64,000 nucleotides of DNA, taken from Pseudomonadota bacterium (GTDB lineage: Bacteria; Myxococcota_A; Bradymonadia; UBA4248). Location of the stretch: the NCBI GenBank assembly GCA_017464085.1, contig JAFUEE010000156.1:1-64000 (forward strand), given 5' to 3'. The stretch's first letter is position 1. The number at the start of each line of letters is the position of its first letter. Positions 18,001 to 25,460 of the stretch are shown piece after piece. The position numbers and the translations under genes are program-made. The notes under the pieces were generated by a model. That model saw only the letters and a program-made list of their open reading frames with translations, made no database searches and was not told the origin of the DNA.

Positions 18001-19565
18001 TCATCGGAAACACCGCAGCCGCAAACGCCGGGGAGAAGCTTGTCTTTGTCGTTCGGGCAGAGGTCAGTCTTTGTGCCGGCAGAGCCGACACTGATGCACT
18101 GGGGCAGACGGGTCAGCGGGTTGATCGTGTCGGGATAACCGCAGCCGCAGACGCCCGGCGTGACTTTGCTCGGGTCATTCGGGCAGAGATCCTTGATCGT
18201 CGCATCCGTGAGGCATTTGGGATTGCCGTTCGCATCGAGGTCATCCGCAATGCCGCAGCCGCAGATGCCGGGAAGGGTCTTATTGGGATCATCCGGGCAG
18301 AGATCGTCGATTTCCTTGCAGTCTTCAATGCCGTTGTTGTTGAGATCCTGATCGGGAATGCCGCAGCCGCAGACGCCCGGAGCAGTCTTGTTCTCATCGC
18401 TCGGGCAGACATCGGCCATCGCCAGGCTGACGCACTCGTTCTTTTCGGCATCGCAGGTCATCTTGTCGCCGCAGGGCTCGGTCGTCCAGACGCCATCGAC
18501 GCATTTCTTGAGGCCGGATCCGTCGCAGACCGCCGGGTCGCTCTCATTGCACTTCGGATCCACGCATGCAGCCGCGCCATCCTCACCGACTTCGCAGACC
18601 TGAGCACCGCAGGAAGCGCTGTGAACAATATTGTCTACGCAGGAAGTGATCGTGCCATCATCATTACAGGCCGGCTTGTAATCGTCGCCGCACTTGACTT
18701 CGCCTTCGCCGAGATCGACGCAGCCGCCATCACGGCAGATCTGCTTCTCCCCACAGACAGTATTCTTGTCAAAGCTGTTATCCACGCACTTCACGACCGT
18801 GTCGCCTTCGCAATAGGCGGTCATGTCATTCTCGCAGTCGTGCTGGAGCTCTTCCTGAATGCAGGCGCCTTCCTTGCAGATCATGTTTTCAGTCGCGCAG
18901 TCAGAGAGCACATACACGTTGTTCTCGCACTTCTTGACCGATGTCCCGTCACAGGTCGGTGCTTCATCATTTTCGCACTCTTTGTCATCGGGTTCGATCA
19001 CAGTCGCATCCTTGCATGCGCCGTCTTCGCAGGTCTTATCCCCGCAGTCTTCCAGCTGATATTCGCCGCCGACACAGGATTTGACAGAATTGCCATCGCA
19101 CACGGCAGCCTCAGAGCTGTCGCATTCCGCCTTTTTTTCCTGGCATGCGCCATTCTCGCAGAAAAGATCGCCGCAGTCTTCCGTCACATAGACGCCTTCC
19201 TTGCAATATTTGACCATGTTGCCCGCGCACTCGGCAGGATCATCGTCGCTGCACTGCACGTCGCCAGCATCCTTGCACACGCCGGCGTCGCAGAGCTGAT
19301 CGCCGCAAGGCGTCAGCTGATAGGTGCCGTTCACGCATTTCTTGACAGAGTTGCCATCACATGAAGCCGCTTCACCGACATTGCATGCGTCACTGCCGGC
19401 AACGCACTTGTTCGTAGCCGCATCACAAATCTGCCCTTCCGCGCAAATTTCTCCGCCGCATGTCACGCCCTGCGGTTTCTCTTCGTCCTTGCTGTCACCG
19501 CAAGCGACAAAACTGGTAGCTGCGGCTGCCAAAACCGCACAATAAAGTGGATTACGCTTCTTCAT
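15051..19565 (-). CDS. Large Cys-rich / GLUG-repeat surface lipoprotein
   Basis: I take the ATG at 19565 (MKKRNPLYCAVLAAA), preceded by AGGAG, rather than the upstream ATG of the open frame; this gives 1504 residues with a signal peptide and lipobox (FVACG). Residues about 30-340 hold eight or more Cys-rich repeats (CDGNSVKKCVNGTYQLTPCG pattern with paired CGD and C..GAC). Residues about 360-580 hold six repeats around CPNDPSKVTPGVCGCG and one Asp-rich Ca-binding-like motif (DADSDGDGVIDCLDECP). From about 650 to the end are some 20 GLUG repeats (VGGIVG, YVGGIAG, VGGFIG). It is probably a lipid-anchored surface adhesin or stalk. It ends with a strong terminator and appears monocistronic. The truncated GLUG gene at 2635-3645 looks like a relative of its C-terminal part. 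Confidence 0.85.
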   Translation of the reverse strand: MKKRNPLYCAVLAAAATSFVACGDSKDEEKPQGVTCGGEICAEGQICDAATNKCVAGSDACNVGEAASCDGNSVKKCVNGTYQLTPCGDQLCDAGVCKDAGDVQCSDDDPAECAGNMVKYCKEGVYVTEDCGDLFCENGACQEKKAECDSSEAAVCDGNSVKSCVGGEYQLEDCGDKTCEDGACKDATVIEPDDKECENDEAPTCDGTSVKKCENNVYVLSDCATENMICKEGACIQEELQHDCENDMTAYCEGDTVVKCVDNSFDKNTVCGEKQICRDGGCVDLGEGEVKCGDDYKPACNDDGTITSCVDNIVHSASCGAQVCEVGEDGAAACVDPKCNESDPAVCDGSGLKKCVDGVWTTEPCGDKMTCDAEKNECVSLAMADVCPSDENKTAPGVCGCGIPDQDLNNNGIEDCKEIDDLCPDDPNKTLPGICGCGIADDLDANGNPKCLTDATIKDLCPNDPSKVTPGVCGCGYPDTINPLTRLPQCISVGSAGTKTDLCPNDKDKLLPGVCGCGVSDELADNGFPKCLSEEPKLCGEEEGVAEGKKGKAPGFCGCEMEDADSDGDGVIDCLDECPDNKYLFAYDNMCNNKKQCNKVRVAIDGKDYCASMITNAQELINFRNDINGSKVTNSANTVYALMEDIDLYDMFPSGEVDWVGINGYKGKFVSDGKTIKFTDGEGGRGSLNCAQTYCGLFRSITNARIDNVKLDFDVTDSGTYERVALLVGEATGSTITNIDAKGTVTTGGHYEGGIVGRAASTKISDVKFEGDIINKSTSGHRYIGGVAGILTVSSSLENVEVIGSVTADVAYDVGGVVGLIEKYNSTSGAENGILKNASFKGSVKSSYTVRDSTGGIVGRAIDSNLSDLKFDGSVEGNQYVGGIAGQAVINATYADANKPASITNAEVSAESSVKGRSYVGGIVGNSQIELKDMTSAGKIDAKRVVGGIVGQQRGAMSNLTNNAEFTIENDLSGTAYVGGIAGYLIGGYNHSKLTNTKDITVDCSAKGASYCNSVGGVIATITNETIGTSLTDLKNSGKIDAKGTYIGGVVGHGTSIEFNNVENTGDITAGGTLVGGVIGELYYRDSAKTRKVNFKMDNARNSGNISGATGTVGGAIGNLHSFNAGEPIVLNNIVNKGNINVTGGSVGGFLGNIQQNGVVTITDVYNSGEVKTTGNSVGGFIGSIAAMNDSNKRGTGNRTISITIDRASASGEVAGGQYVGGFIGYLNTNFENKYIEKEIEVACEADPTKVSKYNQWRWYNATSDIVIRNAFAQGDVDGTANVGGFIGYAEGSSQSQTYTNTKYAYIDYDANNHCKWTSLSTATDPGQAYTITRRGNLTIANAYAAGSVNRTSGAATTIGGFIGNLNFATTSASWNWLINNAYQTGSVIETGGAFFGMNPKTTTIRNAYYWYASGSTFNVPANTNNNANLTMITPFNYENGMPHVMKNGEISKTKLKDQLNTNINSSTSAELSSTVSKKWDNIDFMLGSEQVSIPTIVEVKPAD

Positions 19566-19717
19566 TCTAACTCCTGGAATGGAAAGTTCACAAAGCCACC
19601 TTTCCCAGCACATAGGCCAAGGGACCTGCGGCACACGCAATGCCCTCTAGCACGGCAAATAAGAAAAATCAAATTTCCCTAGAAAATTCGCGCCTTTCCC
19701 TGATATAGTATCACCTT

Positions 19718-19746
19718 TTTGACACCCAATAAATCACATTTGACAC
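19718..19746. promoter_or_regulatory. Paired TTTGACAC direct repeats upstream of the GLUG lipoprotein gene
   Basis: TTTGACAC occurs at 19718-19725 and 19739-19746, 21 bases apart (two helical turns), about 150 bases upstream of the lipoprotein start. This is a candidate regulator site and is not proven. The 420-base gap 19566-19985 otherwise holds the tRNA promoter and no visible gene. Confidence 0.3.
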
Positions 19747-19924
19747 AAACCCATCCCAACCCAAAGACATGGCTTCATTTATTGCACACATACACACACA
19801 ATTGCCCATTTACCCCCCATCTCCCAGGCGCCATTCCATAGCCTTTCCCAGCCACATGGCAAGACGCGCATCCACAAGCGCATCACAGGCCGCGCCTGCG
19901 CCCATTTAAAATTTATTTTTTCGC

Positions 19925-19953
19925 TTGACAAGGCGCCTCAAAATACGCATATT
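19925..19953 (+). promoter_or_regulatory. Sigma-70-type promoter of the initiator tRNA cluster
   Basis: TTGACA at 19925-19930, 17-base spacer, CATATT at 19948-19953, 32 bases before the first tRNA base. The other tRNA in the window has the same kind of promoter (TTGACA, 17 bases, CATAAG). Confidence 0.75.
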
Positions 19954-19985
19954 GCTTCCCGTTCGCCGCGAGGCGTGACGATTGA

Positions 19986-20059
<74 letters not shown>

Positions 20060-20089
20060 TTTTCTTTGAAAGGATGCTGTGCTTATTGG

Positions 20090-20163
<74 letters not shown>

Positions 20164-20182
20164 TTTCATTCAAGCATCCTGA

Positions 20183-20256
<74 letters not shown>

Positions 20257-20260
20257 TTAA

Positions 20261-20287
20261 AAAGGCAGGCTTTTCAGTCTGCCTTTT
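20261..20287 (+). terminator. Rho-independent terminator of the tRNA-fMet cluster
   Basis: AAAGGCAG, 10-base loop, CTGCCTTT followed by more T. Confidence 0.9.
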
Positions 20288-20374
20288 TTTATTCCCTCTC
20301 CGGCAATCGCGGCCATCTGGCCACCATTGCCCTCACGAAATACAAAAAAAATTAAAAATCATGTGATTCATGGC

Positions 20375-20421
20375 GTTCCTGAGTATATATTATCAGATGC
20401 GAGTCTTCGCATCTCAGGAAC
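20375..20421. promoter_or_regulatory. Nested inverted repeat in the leader of the serine protease gene
   Basis: The outer arms GTTCCTGAG (20375-20383) and CTCAGGAAC (20413-20421) enclose a second hairpin GATGCGA/TCGCATC (20396-20402, 20407-20413). The ribosome binding site (TTTGGAG) begins directly after it, 15 bases before the start codon. It could be an operator or a leader structure affecting translation. Confidence 0.5.
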
Positions 20422-20436
20422 TTTTGGAGTCACATC

Positions 20437-22935
20437 ATGCACCAGAAAACAATCGTATGCCTGCTCGCAGCCACATGCTGCGCGGGCCTTTTGTCGTCAT
20501 GCGACAATGGAGAGAAACAGCTCCCGGCCGAATTGGTCATGAAAAGTCATGCCATGGTGAACGGAACGAAGGACACAAGCGCCGCACACAATGCCGTCGT
20601 CGGCCTCTATCAGAAAGGCAGCGGCTATTCCTGCAGCGGCGACATGCTCTTCTGCACAGGCACGCTCATCCATCCGCAATGGGTGCTCACAGCTGCCCAC
20701 TGCGTCACAGACACGAACAGCTGGTCCGGCGCAGTCACCCCCGGCTCATGCAACCGATACATCAAGATCGGCATCGGAAACACCGAAAGCGCCGTCGCCG
20801 GCAATCTCTACGATATCGCTGGCACAAGCTACATCTATTATCACAGCAATTACGGCGACAAACAGCTCGACTCGAACTATGGCACGATCGACTCAGACAT
20901 CGCCCTCATCAAGCTCAAGGAACCCATCCCATCCTCCGTCGCCAAGCCGATCCTCCCGCATCCCAAATGGCTCGCGCTCAACAGCTCGGACATGACGACA
21001 AAGATGGAGTTCTCGGGCTTCGGGTACAGCGACAAAGGCACCGCCGGCACAAAGCTCAAATTTACAGGCGATATCACCAAATACTGCGGCCCGCAGAACA
21101 AATCTGACTCGACATCCGGCTGCCGCGAAGGCACCGTCACCGTCACCGGCTGCCATCCATCTCCGGAATACTGCAGCTACTACGGACATGCCTATGGGGA
21201 AAAAGAATATGTCCTCATGCCGTATGGCAGCATCTATTATTCCCAGGCCGACGGCGGCCCCTGCCAGGGCGATTCCGGCGGCCCCGCATTCTTCACCAAA
21301 GGCGGCGTCGAATACGTCTCCGGCATCACGAGCTACGGCGACAGGATCTGCGCCGTCTACGGCATCTCCACGGCAGTACAGGACTACTACGACTGGATCA
21401 TCTCCAAGGCCCCCGAGGTCGCCGCTCAGTACGTCGAGATCTGCGACAACGGCGTCGATGACGACGGCGACGGCAAAGCCGATTCCGCCGACAGCGACTG
21501 CAAGGCCCAGCCCTATTGCGGCGACGGCATCGTCAATAATTCCGAAAAATGCGACGGAAACACCTTCCTCAACAATGCCGTCAAATGCGCCTCATGGAGC
21601 AATGACTACATCTCCGGAAACGTCTCCTGCAACGCCGACTGCACCATCAATTATAAAGCCTGCGCCAAAGCGCCCGTCTGCGGCGACGGCAAAGTCGACT
21701 CCGGCGAACAGTGCGACAAGGCCGCATTCCTCGACAACAAGAAGAACTGCGCGGCATGGGACAGCAGCTATATCTCTGGAAAGGTCTCGTGCAAGAGCGA
21801 CTGCACAGTCGATTACAGCGCATGCGTGAAATATGTCGCGCCCCCCGCTGAGATCTGCGGCAACCACATCGATGATGACGGCGACGGCCTCATCGACTGC
21901 GACGATTCCGACTGCTCGTCCGACAAGTCATGCCAGACCCCAAAGACAACCTGCGGCAACGGCGTGCTTGATGCCGACAACGGGGAAGACTGCGACGGCA
22001 GCCACTTCCTCCTCAACGTCGACACCTGCAGCGGCTGGAACCAGAACTATGTCTCCGGAAAAGTCTCCTGCAACGCCGACTGCACCATCAATTACGGCGC
22101 GTGCATCCTCAAGTCCGCTGAAGTCTGCGACAACAACATCGATGACGACGGCGACGGCGACATCGACTGCGTCGATCTCGACTGCATCCTCTCGTCCGCC
22201 TGCGTCCAGCCGCATTCGAATGTCGAGATCTGCGACAACAACATCGACGACGACAACAACGGGCTCGCGGACTGCAAAGACCCCGCATGCGTCTCAGCCT
22301 CAAACTGCAAGACCGACGTGACATACGAGATCTGCGGCAACAATATCGACGACGACGGAAACGGACTCAAGGACTGCGACGATCCGGCATGCCAGAACAC
22401 GCCGTCATGCGCCGCCCCATCCGCTGAAATCTGCAACAATAACATCGATGACGACGGAAACGGACTCGCGGACTGCAAAGATCCCGCATGCTTCACCGAT
22501 CCCGCCTGCAAAAAATCCGAAATCTGCGGCAACAACATCGATGACGACGGAAACGGGCTCGCGGACTGCAAAGACCCCGCATGCGCGATGCACGACACAT
22601 GCAGCAATCAAGCCCCGGTCGAGATCTGCAACGACAAGATCGACAATGACGGCGACGGCGCGACCGACTGCCAGGATGTCGACTGCCGGAACGATTACGC
22701 CTGCATCATAAGCGGCGAAAATATCTGCGCAAATCAGAAAGACGACAACGGCGACGGCCTCATCGACTGCCAAGACCCCGTCTGCAAGAACGACATCGCA
22801 TGCAAATCCTTCAGCGAGCTGATCGAAGGCAACTGCCAGGCTTCCCCGCTCCGCCGTTCCGGCGCGCCGCTCTCGGCCCTCTTCCTCGGCCTCTTCGGCC
22901 TGGGCGCCCTGCTCCGCAGACGACGCGAAAACTGA
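20437..22935 (+). CDS. Secreted trypsin-like serine protease with MopE-type repeats and MYXO-CTERM-like anchor
   Basis: The 832-residue product has a signal peptide with a lipobox-like LLSSC. Residues about 45-325 form an S1 (chymotrypsin) protease with all catalytic residues: His in LTAAHC, Asp in DSDIALIKL, Ser in QGDSGGP. Then come Cys-rich CGDGIVNNSEKCDG-type repeats and about eight MopE-type repeats built on EICDNNIDDDGDGxxDCxDxDC, which are acidic and probably bind Ca or other metals. The C-terminus is a Cys (GNCQ), a hydrophobic stretch (ALFLGLFGLGALL) and RRRREN, the layout of the MYXO-CTERM sorting tail, which supports the Myxococcota/Bradymonadota assignment and a surface location. 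Start supported by TTGGAG upstream. It stands alone after the tRNA cluster; the target proteins are unknown. Confidence 0.9.
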   Translation: MHQKTIVCLLAATCCAGLLSSCDNGEKQLPAELVMKSHAMVNGTKDTSAAHNAVVGLYQKGSGYSCSGDMLFCTGTLIHPQWVLTAAHCVTDTNSWSGAVTPGSCNRYIKIGIGNTESAVAGNLYDIAGTSYIYYHSNYGDKQLDSNYGTIDSDIALIKLKEPIPSSVAKPILPHPKWLALNSSDMTTKMEFSGFGYSDKGTAGTKLKFTGDITKYCGPQNKSDSTSGCREGTVTVTGCHPSPEYCSYYGHAYGEKEYVLMPYGSIYYSQADGGPCQGDSGGPAFFTKGGVEYVSGITSYGDRICAVYGISTAVQDYYDWIISKAPEVAAQYVEICDNGVDDDGDGKADSADSDCKAQPYCGDGIVNNSEKCDGNTFLNNAVKCASWSNDYISGNVSCNADCTINYKACAKAPVCGDGKVDSGEQCDKAAFLDNKKNCAAWDSSYISGKVSCKSDCTVDYSACVKYVAPPAEICGNHIDDDGDGLIDCDDSDCSSDKSCQTPKTTCGNGVLDADNGEDCDGSHFLLNVDTCSGWNQNYVSGKVSCNADCTINYGACILKSAEVCDNNIDDDGDGDIDCVDLDCILSSACVQPHSNVEICDNNIDDDNNGLADCKDPACVSASNCKTDVTYEICGNNIDDDGNGLKDCDDPACQNTPSCAAPSAEICNNNIDDDGNGLADCKDPACFTDPACKKSEICGNNIDDDGNGLADCKDPACAMHDTCSNQAPVEICNDKIDNDGDGATDCQDVDCRNDYACIISGENICANQKDDNGDGLIDCQDPVCKNDIACKSFSELIEGNCQASPLRRSGAPLSALFLGLFGLGALLRRRREN

Positions 22936-22985
22936 TACCAGATGCGGCATACGCCGCACGGGGCGCTGCCTCGCACGCGCCCCCT

Positions 22986-23014
22986 GCCGGGCTATCCTTG
23001 CGGATACGCCCGGC
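22986..23014 (+). repeat. Hairpin repeat, TAT/ATA frame
   Basis: GCCGGGC, TATCC, loop TTGC, GGATA, unpaired C, GCCCGGC (form B), about 50 bases after the stop codon of the serine protease. Confidence 0.8.
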
Positions 23015-23022
23015 CCTGCCCC

Positions 23023-23556
23023 CTACCCCGCGTGCCCGCTTTCACAATCCAGGATATAGAGCATCCACTCGCGCTCTTTTTCGCGCATCACCTTCTCCTC
23101 TTCCGGCTCCGCATGGTCATGCCCCAGCAGATGGAGCGTGGAATGTATCACCAGGAACGTCAGCTCGTCCAGAAGCGACCAGTCCTCTTTCAGAGGCAGC
23201 GCGCCGAGCTCGCACAGCCTGTCCTTGTGCCGGCATGTCTCCACATAGCGCATCGCCGTGTCGAGGCTGATCACGACATCACCGAGCGGCAGCTGCGCCG
23301 CGACCTCCGGATCCTCGTCCTCTCGCATCGGGAAGCTCAGCACATCCGTCGCCTCATCCACATCGCGCCATTCCTTGTTGAGGGCTCGGATCTCGTCGTC
23401 CGTCGTCAGGACGACGTCCACCTCGGACTCCCCTTCCCCGATGTGCGCATACAGACGGTCGATGCGTGCGGAGAGCGCGCGCATCGGCACGTCATATTCC
23501 GTCTCGTTCACGATAGAATGGAGACCTTCGATCTCCTGCGGTTCTTTTTCTTCCAT
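23023..23556 (-). CDS. ybeY: Endoribonuclease YbeY (16S rRNA maturation factor)
   Basis: The 177-residue product contains the signature HSTLHLLGHDH, whose three histidines bind the catalytic zinc, and the family motifs LNKEWRDVDEATDVLSFP and LGDVVIS. YbeY is a single-strand endonuclease involved in 16S rRNA 3' processing and ribosome quality control. It is the distal gene of a two-gene minus-strand group with the exported protein (59-base gap). The N-terminus has about 10 extra acidic residues. Confidence 0.93.
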   Translation of the reverse strand: MEEKEPQEIEGLHSIVNETEYDVPMRALSARIDRLYAHIGEGESEVDVVLTTDDEIRALNKEWRDVDEATDVLSFPMREDEDPEVAAQLPLGDVVISLDTAMRYVETCRHKDRLCELGALPLKEDWSLLDELTFLVIHSTLHLLGHDHAEPEEEKVMREKEREWMLYILDCESGHAG

Positions 23557-23615
23557 GGATCATCCTTATATGCAGATCGTTTAATCCTGCCGTGTCCATA
23601 GCGCGTCTCAGGCGC

Positions 23616-24392
23616 TCAGGGCACGAACACTTCCACCTGATAGAGCCTCGGCCCGTCAGCCGCGCGGATATACTGGCGCGCATACTGCCCTGTGAGCTCG
23701 ATGGCATTGCCCTGGCGCGCAGTGAGCTTGGATAGGCTGAGCACGACAGAGGCCTTTGATGAGGTCCCGGCATCGGCGGCCATGCTCATCTGATACTGGA
23801 GTATATTCGTTCCCTTGACGAGATACTGAGTGATATCAAACGACGTCTGAGACTCGCTCTGCATCAGCGTCTTGACGAATTTCCCGTTGATATAGACATC
23901 GATGTTGTACCCGAGAAGCCCCGGGGAATCGAAGAACGCGACGAGATATGTCGGCTTTGAGGGCTCCGGGAGCGCGACCAGCCCGTCAGAGGCATCAGAA
24001 AACGTCGTTTTCGGCTGTATGACGCGGTTTCCTGCGGCCTGCGCCTGATAAGCTGCCTGAGCATCCGGCCTCAGGGCGGGGTTCTGGCCGTATGCCGGCG
24101 CGCCGTTCATGCCATAAGCTGGGGCATTTTGACCATAGGCAGGCTGCCTCTGAGGGGCGGCCTGAGCCCCAGCCTGATTTGCCTGATGACTTTTTTCAAA
24201 ATTCATGAGATGATACTGCGGGGCTGTGATAATGACATTCCCCATGGCATCAAGCTGCACTGAGACGTTAGAGAATGACTGGTTGGCAACACCAGTGATA
24301 TCGACACCATTGAAATAAACATTGGGCGCAGCCATCGCGGCCGCAGGAGCGGCAAGGCTGGCGAGCGCAAGCATAAGGGCGAGTTTTTTCAT
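23616..24392 (-). CDS. Exported protein of unknown function, Gln/Ala/Tyr-rich linker
   Basis: The ATG at 24392 follows GGAGGTGTCCT and gives MKKLALMLALASLAAPAAAMA, a clear Sec signal peptide; the longer open frame is not supported. Of 258 residues, about 25-75 form a compact beta segment (VYFNGVDITGVANQSFSNV), 85-125 a low-complexity linker with YGQNAPAYGMNGAPAYG, and 140-258 a beta-rich domain (LVAFFDSPGLLGYNIDVYINGKFVKTL is split here by my reading into two strands). No catalytic motif is seen. I do not recognise the family. It is cotranscribed with ybeY. Confidence 0.65.
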   Translation of the reverse strand: MKKLALMLALASLAAPAAAMAAPNVYFNGVDITGVANQSFSNVSVQLDAMGNVIITAPQYHLMNFEKSHQANQAGAQAAPQRQPAYGQNAPAYGMNGAPAYGQNPALRPDAQAAYQAQAAGNRVIQPKTTFSDASDGLVALPEPSKPTYLVAFFDSPGLLGYNIDVYINGKFVKTLMQSESQTSFDITQYLVKGTNILQYQMSMAADAGTSSKASVVLSLSKLTARQGNAIELTGQYARQYIRAADGPRLYQVEVFVP

Positions 24393-24485
24393 AGGACACC
24401 TCCAAATAAGAAATCCCCTTAAAACATGCATAGCGTACCATGAAAAACGTCTGCTTTCAAAAAAGCGCATCAAAATAGAAAAGCG

Positions 24486-24514
24486 TTGTTAAAACCTGCC
24501 CATCGTGGTATAGA
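24486..24514 (+). promoter_or_regulatory. Sigma-70-type promoter of the tail-tube gene
   Basis: TTGTTA, exactly 17 bases, TATAGA (24509-24514), followed 57 bases later by the start codon with AAGGAGGAAG as ribosome binding site. Confidence 0.75.
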
Positions 24515-24571
24515 ATTTGCTGGAATAGCCGTTTGGTTTTTGTTCACTGACTTCTCTTAAGGAGGAAGATT

Positions 24572-25039
24572 ATGGCTGAGTCTCATCGTAGTATTGATCC
24601 GTTAGTTAGTTATGCGTTTATAGTCGAGATCGGCGGAACAGCAGTCGCTCGCTTCAGCGGCGTGGATGGTCTGGGCTATGAAGTCGAGATGATAGAATAT
24701 CGCGACAGCGAAACGCCGAATCTCCCGAGGTTCCGCCAGGGCCGCCGCAAAGCAGGCCGTGTGACCCTGAAACGCGGCGTTCTCGTCGGGGAGAACAACG
24801 ACCTCATGGCATGGATCCGTGAAATTGAAAAAGGCGTGGTCAGCCAGCGCAATATTTCGATCACGATCGGCAATTACGGCAAGGATAAGGGTATCAGCGA
24901 ACCTAAAGCCCCGCATACCTGGGTCCTCAGAGGCTGTGCGCCGACCAAATGGTCTATGGGCAACCTCGATGGCAATTCCAACAGCCCGCTGATCGAATCC
25001 CTTGAGCTCGTCGTCTCCGAAGTTTCCGTGGAGAAATAA
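24572..25039 (+). CDS. Contractile-tail tube protein, T4 gp19 / eCIS Afp1-like (orphan)
   Basis: The 155-residue product has the gp19-family core: an N-terminal YAFIVEIGGTAVARFSGVDGL, EYRDSETPNLPRFRQGRRKAG, and the C-terminal WVLRGCAPTKWSMGNLDGNSN followed by LIESLELVVSEV. In phages and extracellular contractile injection systems (eCIS) this protein polymerises into the inner tube. Here it has its own promoter, a strong ribosome binding site and its own terminator, and no sheath, baseplate, spike or cap gene is adjacent. It is therefore an orphan; the only other eCIS-type gene in the window is the AAA ATPase at 47687. It may serve a system encoded elsewhere or be a domesticated tube protein. 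Confidence 0.88.
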   Translation: MAESHRSIDPLVSYAFIVEIGGTAVARFSGVDGLGYEVEMIEYRDSETPNLPRFRQGRRKAGRVTLKRGVLVGENNDLMAWIREIEKGVVSQRNISITIGNYGKDKGISEPKAPHTWVLRGCAPTKWSMGNLDGNSNSPLIESLELVVSEVSVEK

Positions 25040-25062
25040 GCTCGCAAGCACATGCACTTCGC

Positions 25063-25095
25063 AATCCCCCAGGCACTCGCTTGGGGGATTTTTTC
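25063..25095 (+). terminator. Rho-independent terminator of the tail-tube gene
   Basis: AATCCCCCA, 10-base loop, TGGGGGATT followed by TTTT, 24 bases after the stop codon. Confidence 0.9.
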
Positions 25096-25287
25096 GGTCG
25101 GGGAGATTTTTCCCAAACCTGAGGTCGGATGACCCCATGCTGATGCAGCACATGCCCAACGGCCCTTCAGGTCACTTGCCAATCATCCGCTTGATGAACG
25201 CCAGAAGGCTTTCTGCTGCCATAGCCCCAGGCAACATCTTTGCGTATGCGGATGACACGTCAGCCTCAGCGGCAGGCACCGGCAGCA

Positions 25288-25320
25288 CTGCGGCGTATCC
25301 GCGCATGCGGATAGCCGCAG
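25288..25320 (+). repeat. Hairpin repeat, TAT/ATA frame
   Basis: CTGCGGC, unpaired G, TATCCGC, loop GCAT, GCGGATA, GCCGCAG (form A). The 421-base gap 25040-25460 holds the terminator, this hairpin and the start region of gltX; no gene seen. Confidence 0.78.
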
Positions 25321-25460
25321 ACGCGGCGCGTACGAAGAAGCGCCGCACACAAATCCAGATTCCAAACCAACGCCCTTGAAAACTTGTCTCTGTTGGCGTA
25401 TGAGACCACATTTGTGCCATCACGGCACACAAGATTAACTATTATGTTCGAGGAATAAAA

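Noticed and set aside
14772-19364. Long plus-strand open frames of 662 and 624 codons opposite the large lipoprotein gene
   Set aside because: They mirror the repetitive minus-strand gene, have low-complexity composition and lack ribosome binding sites; the minus-strand frame has signal peptide, lipobox and repeat domains.
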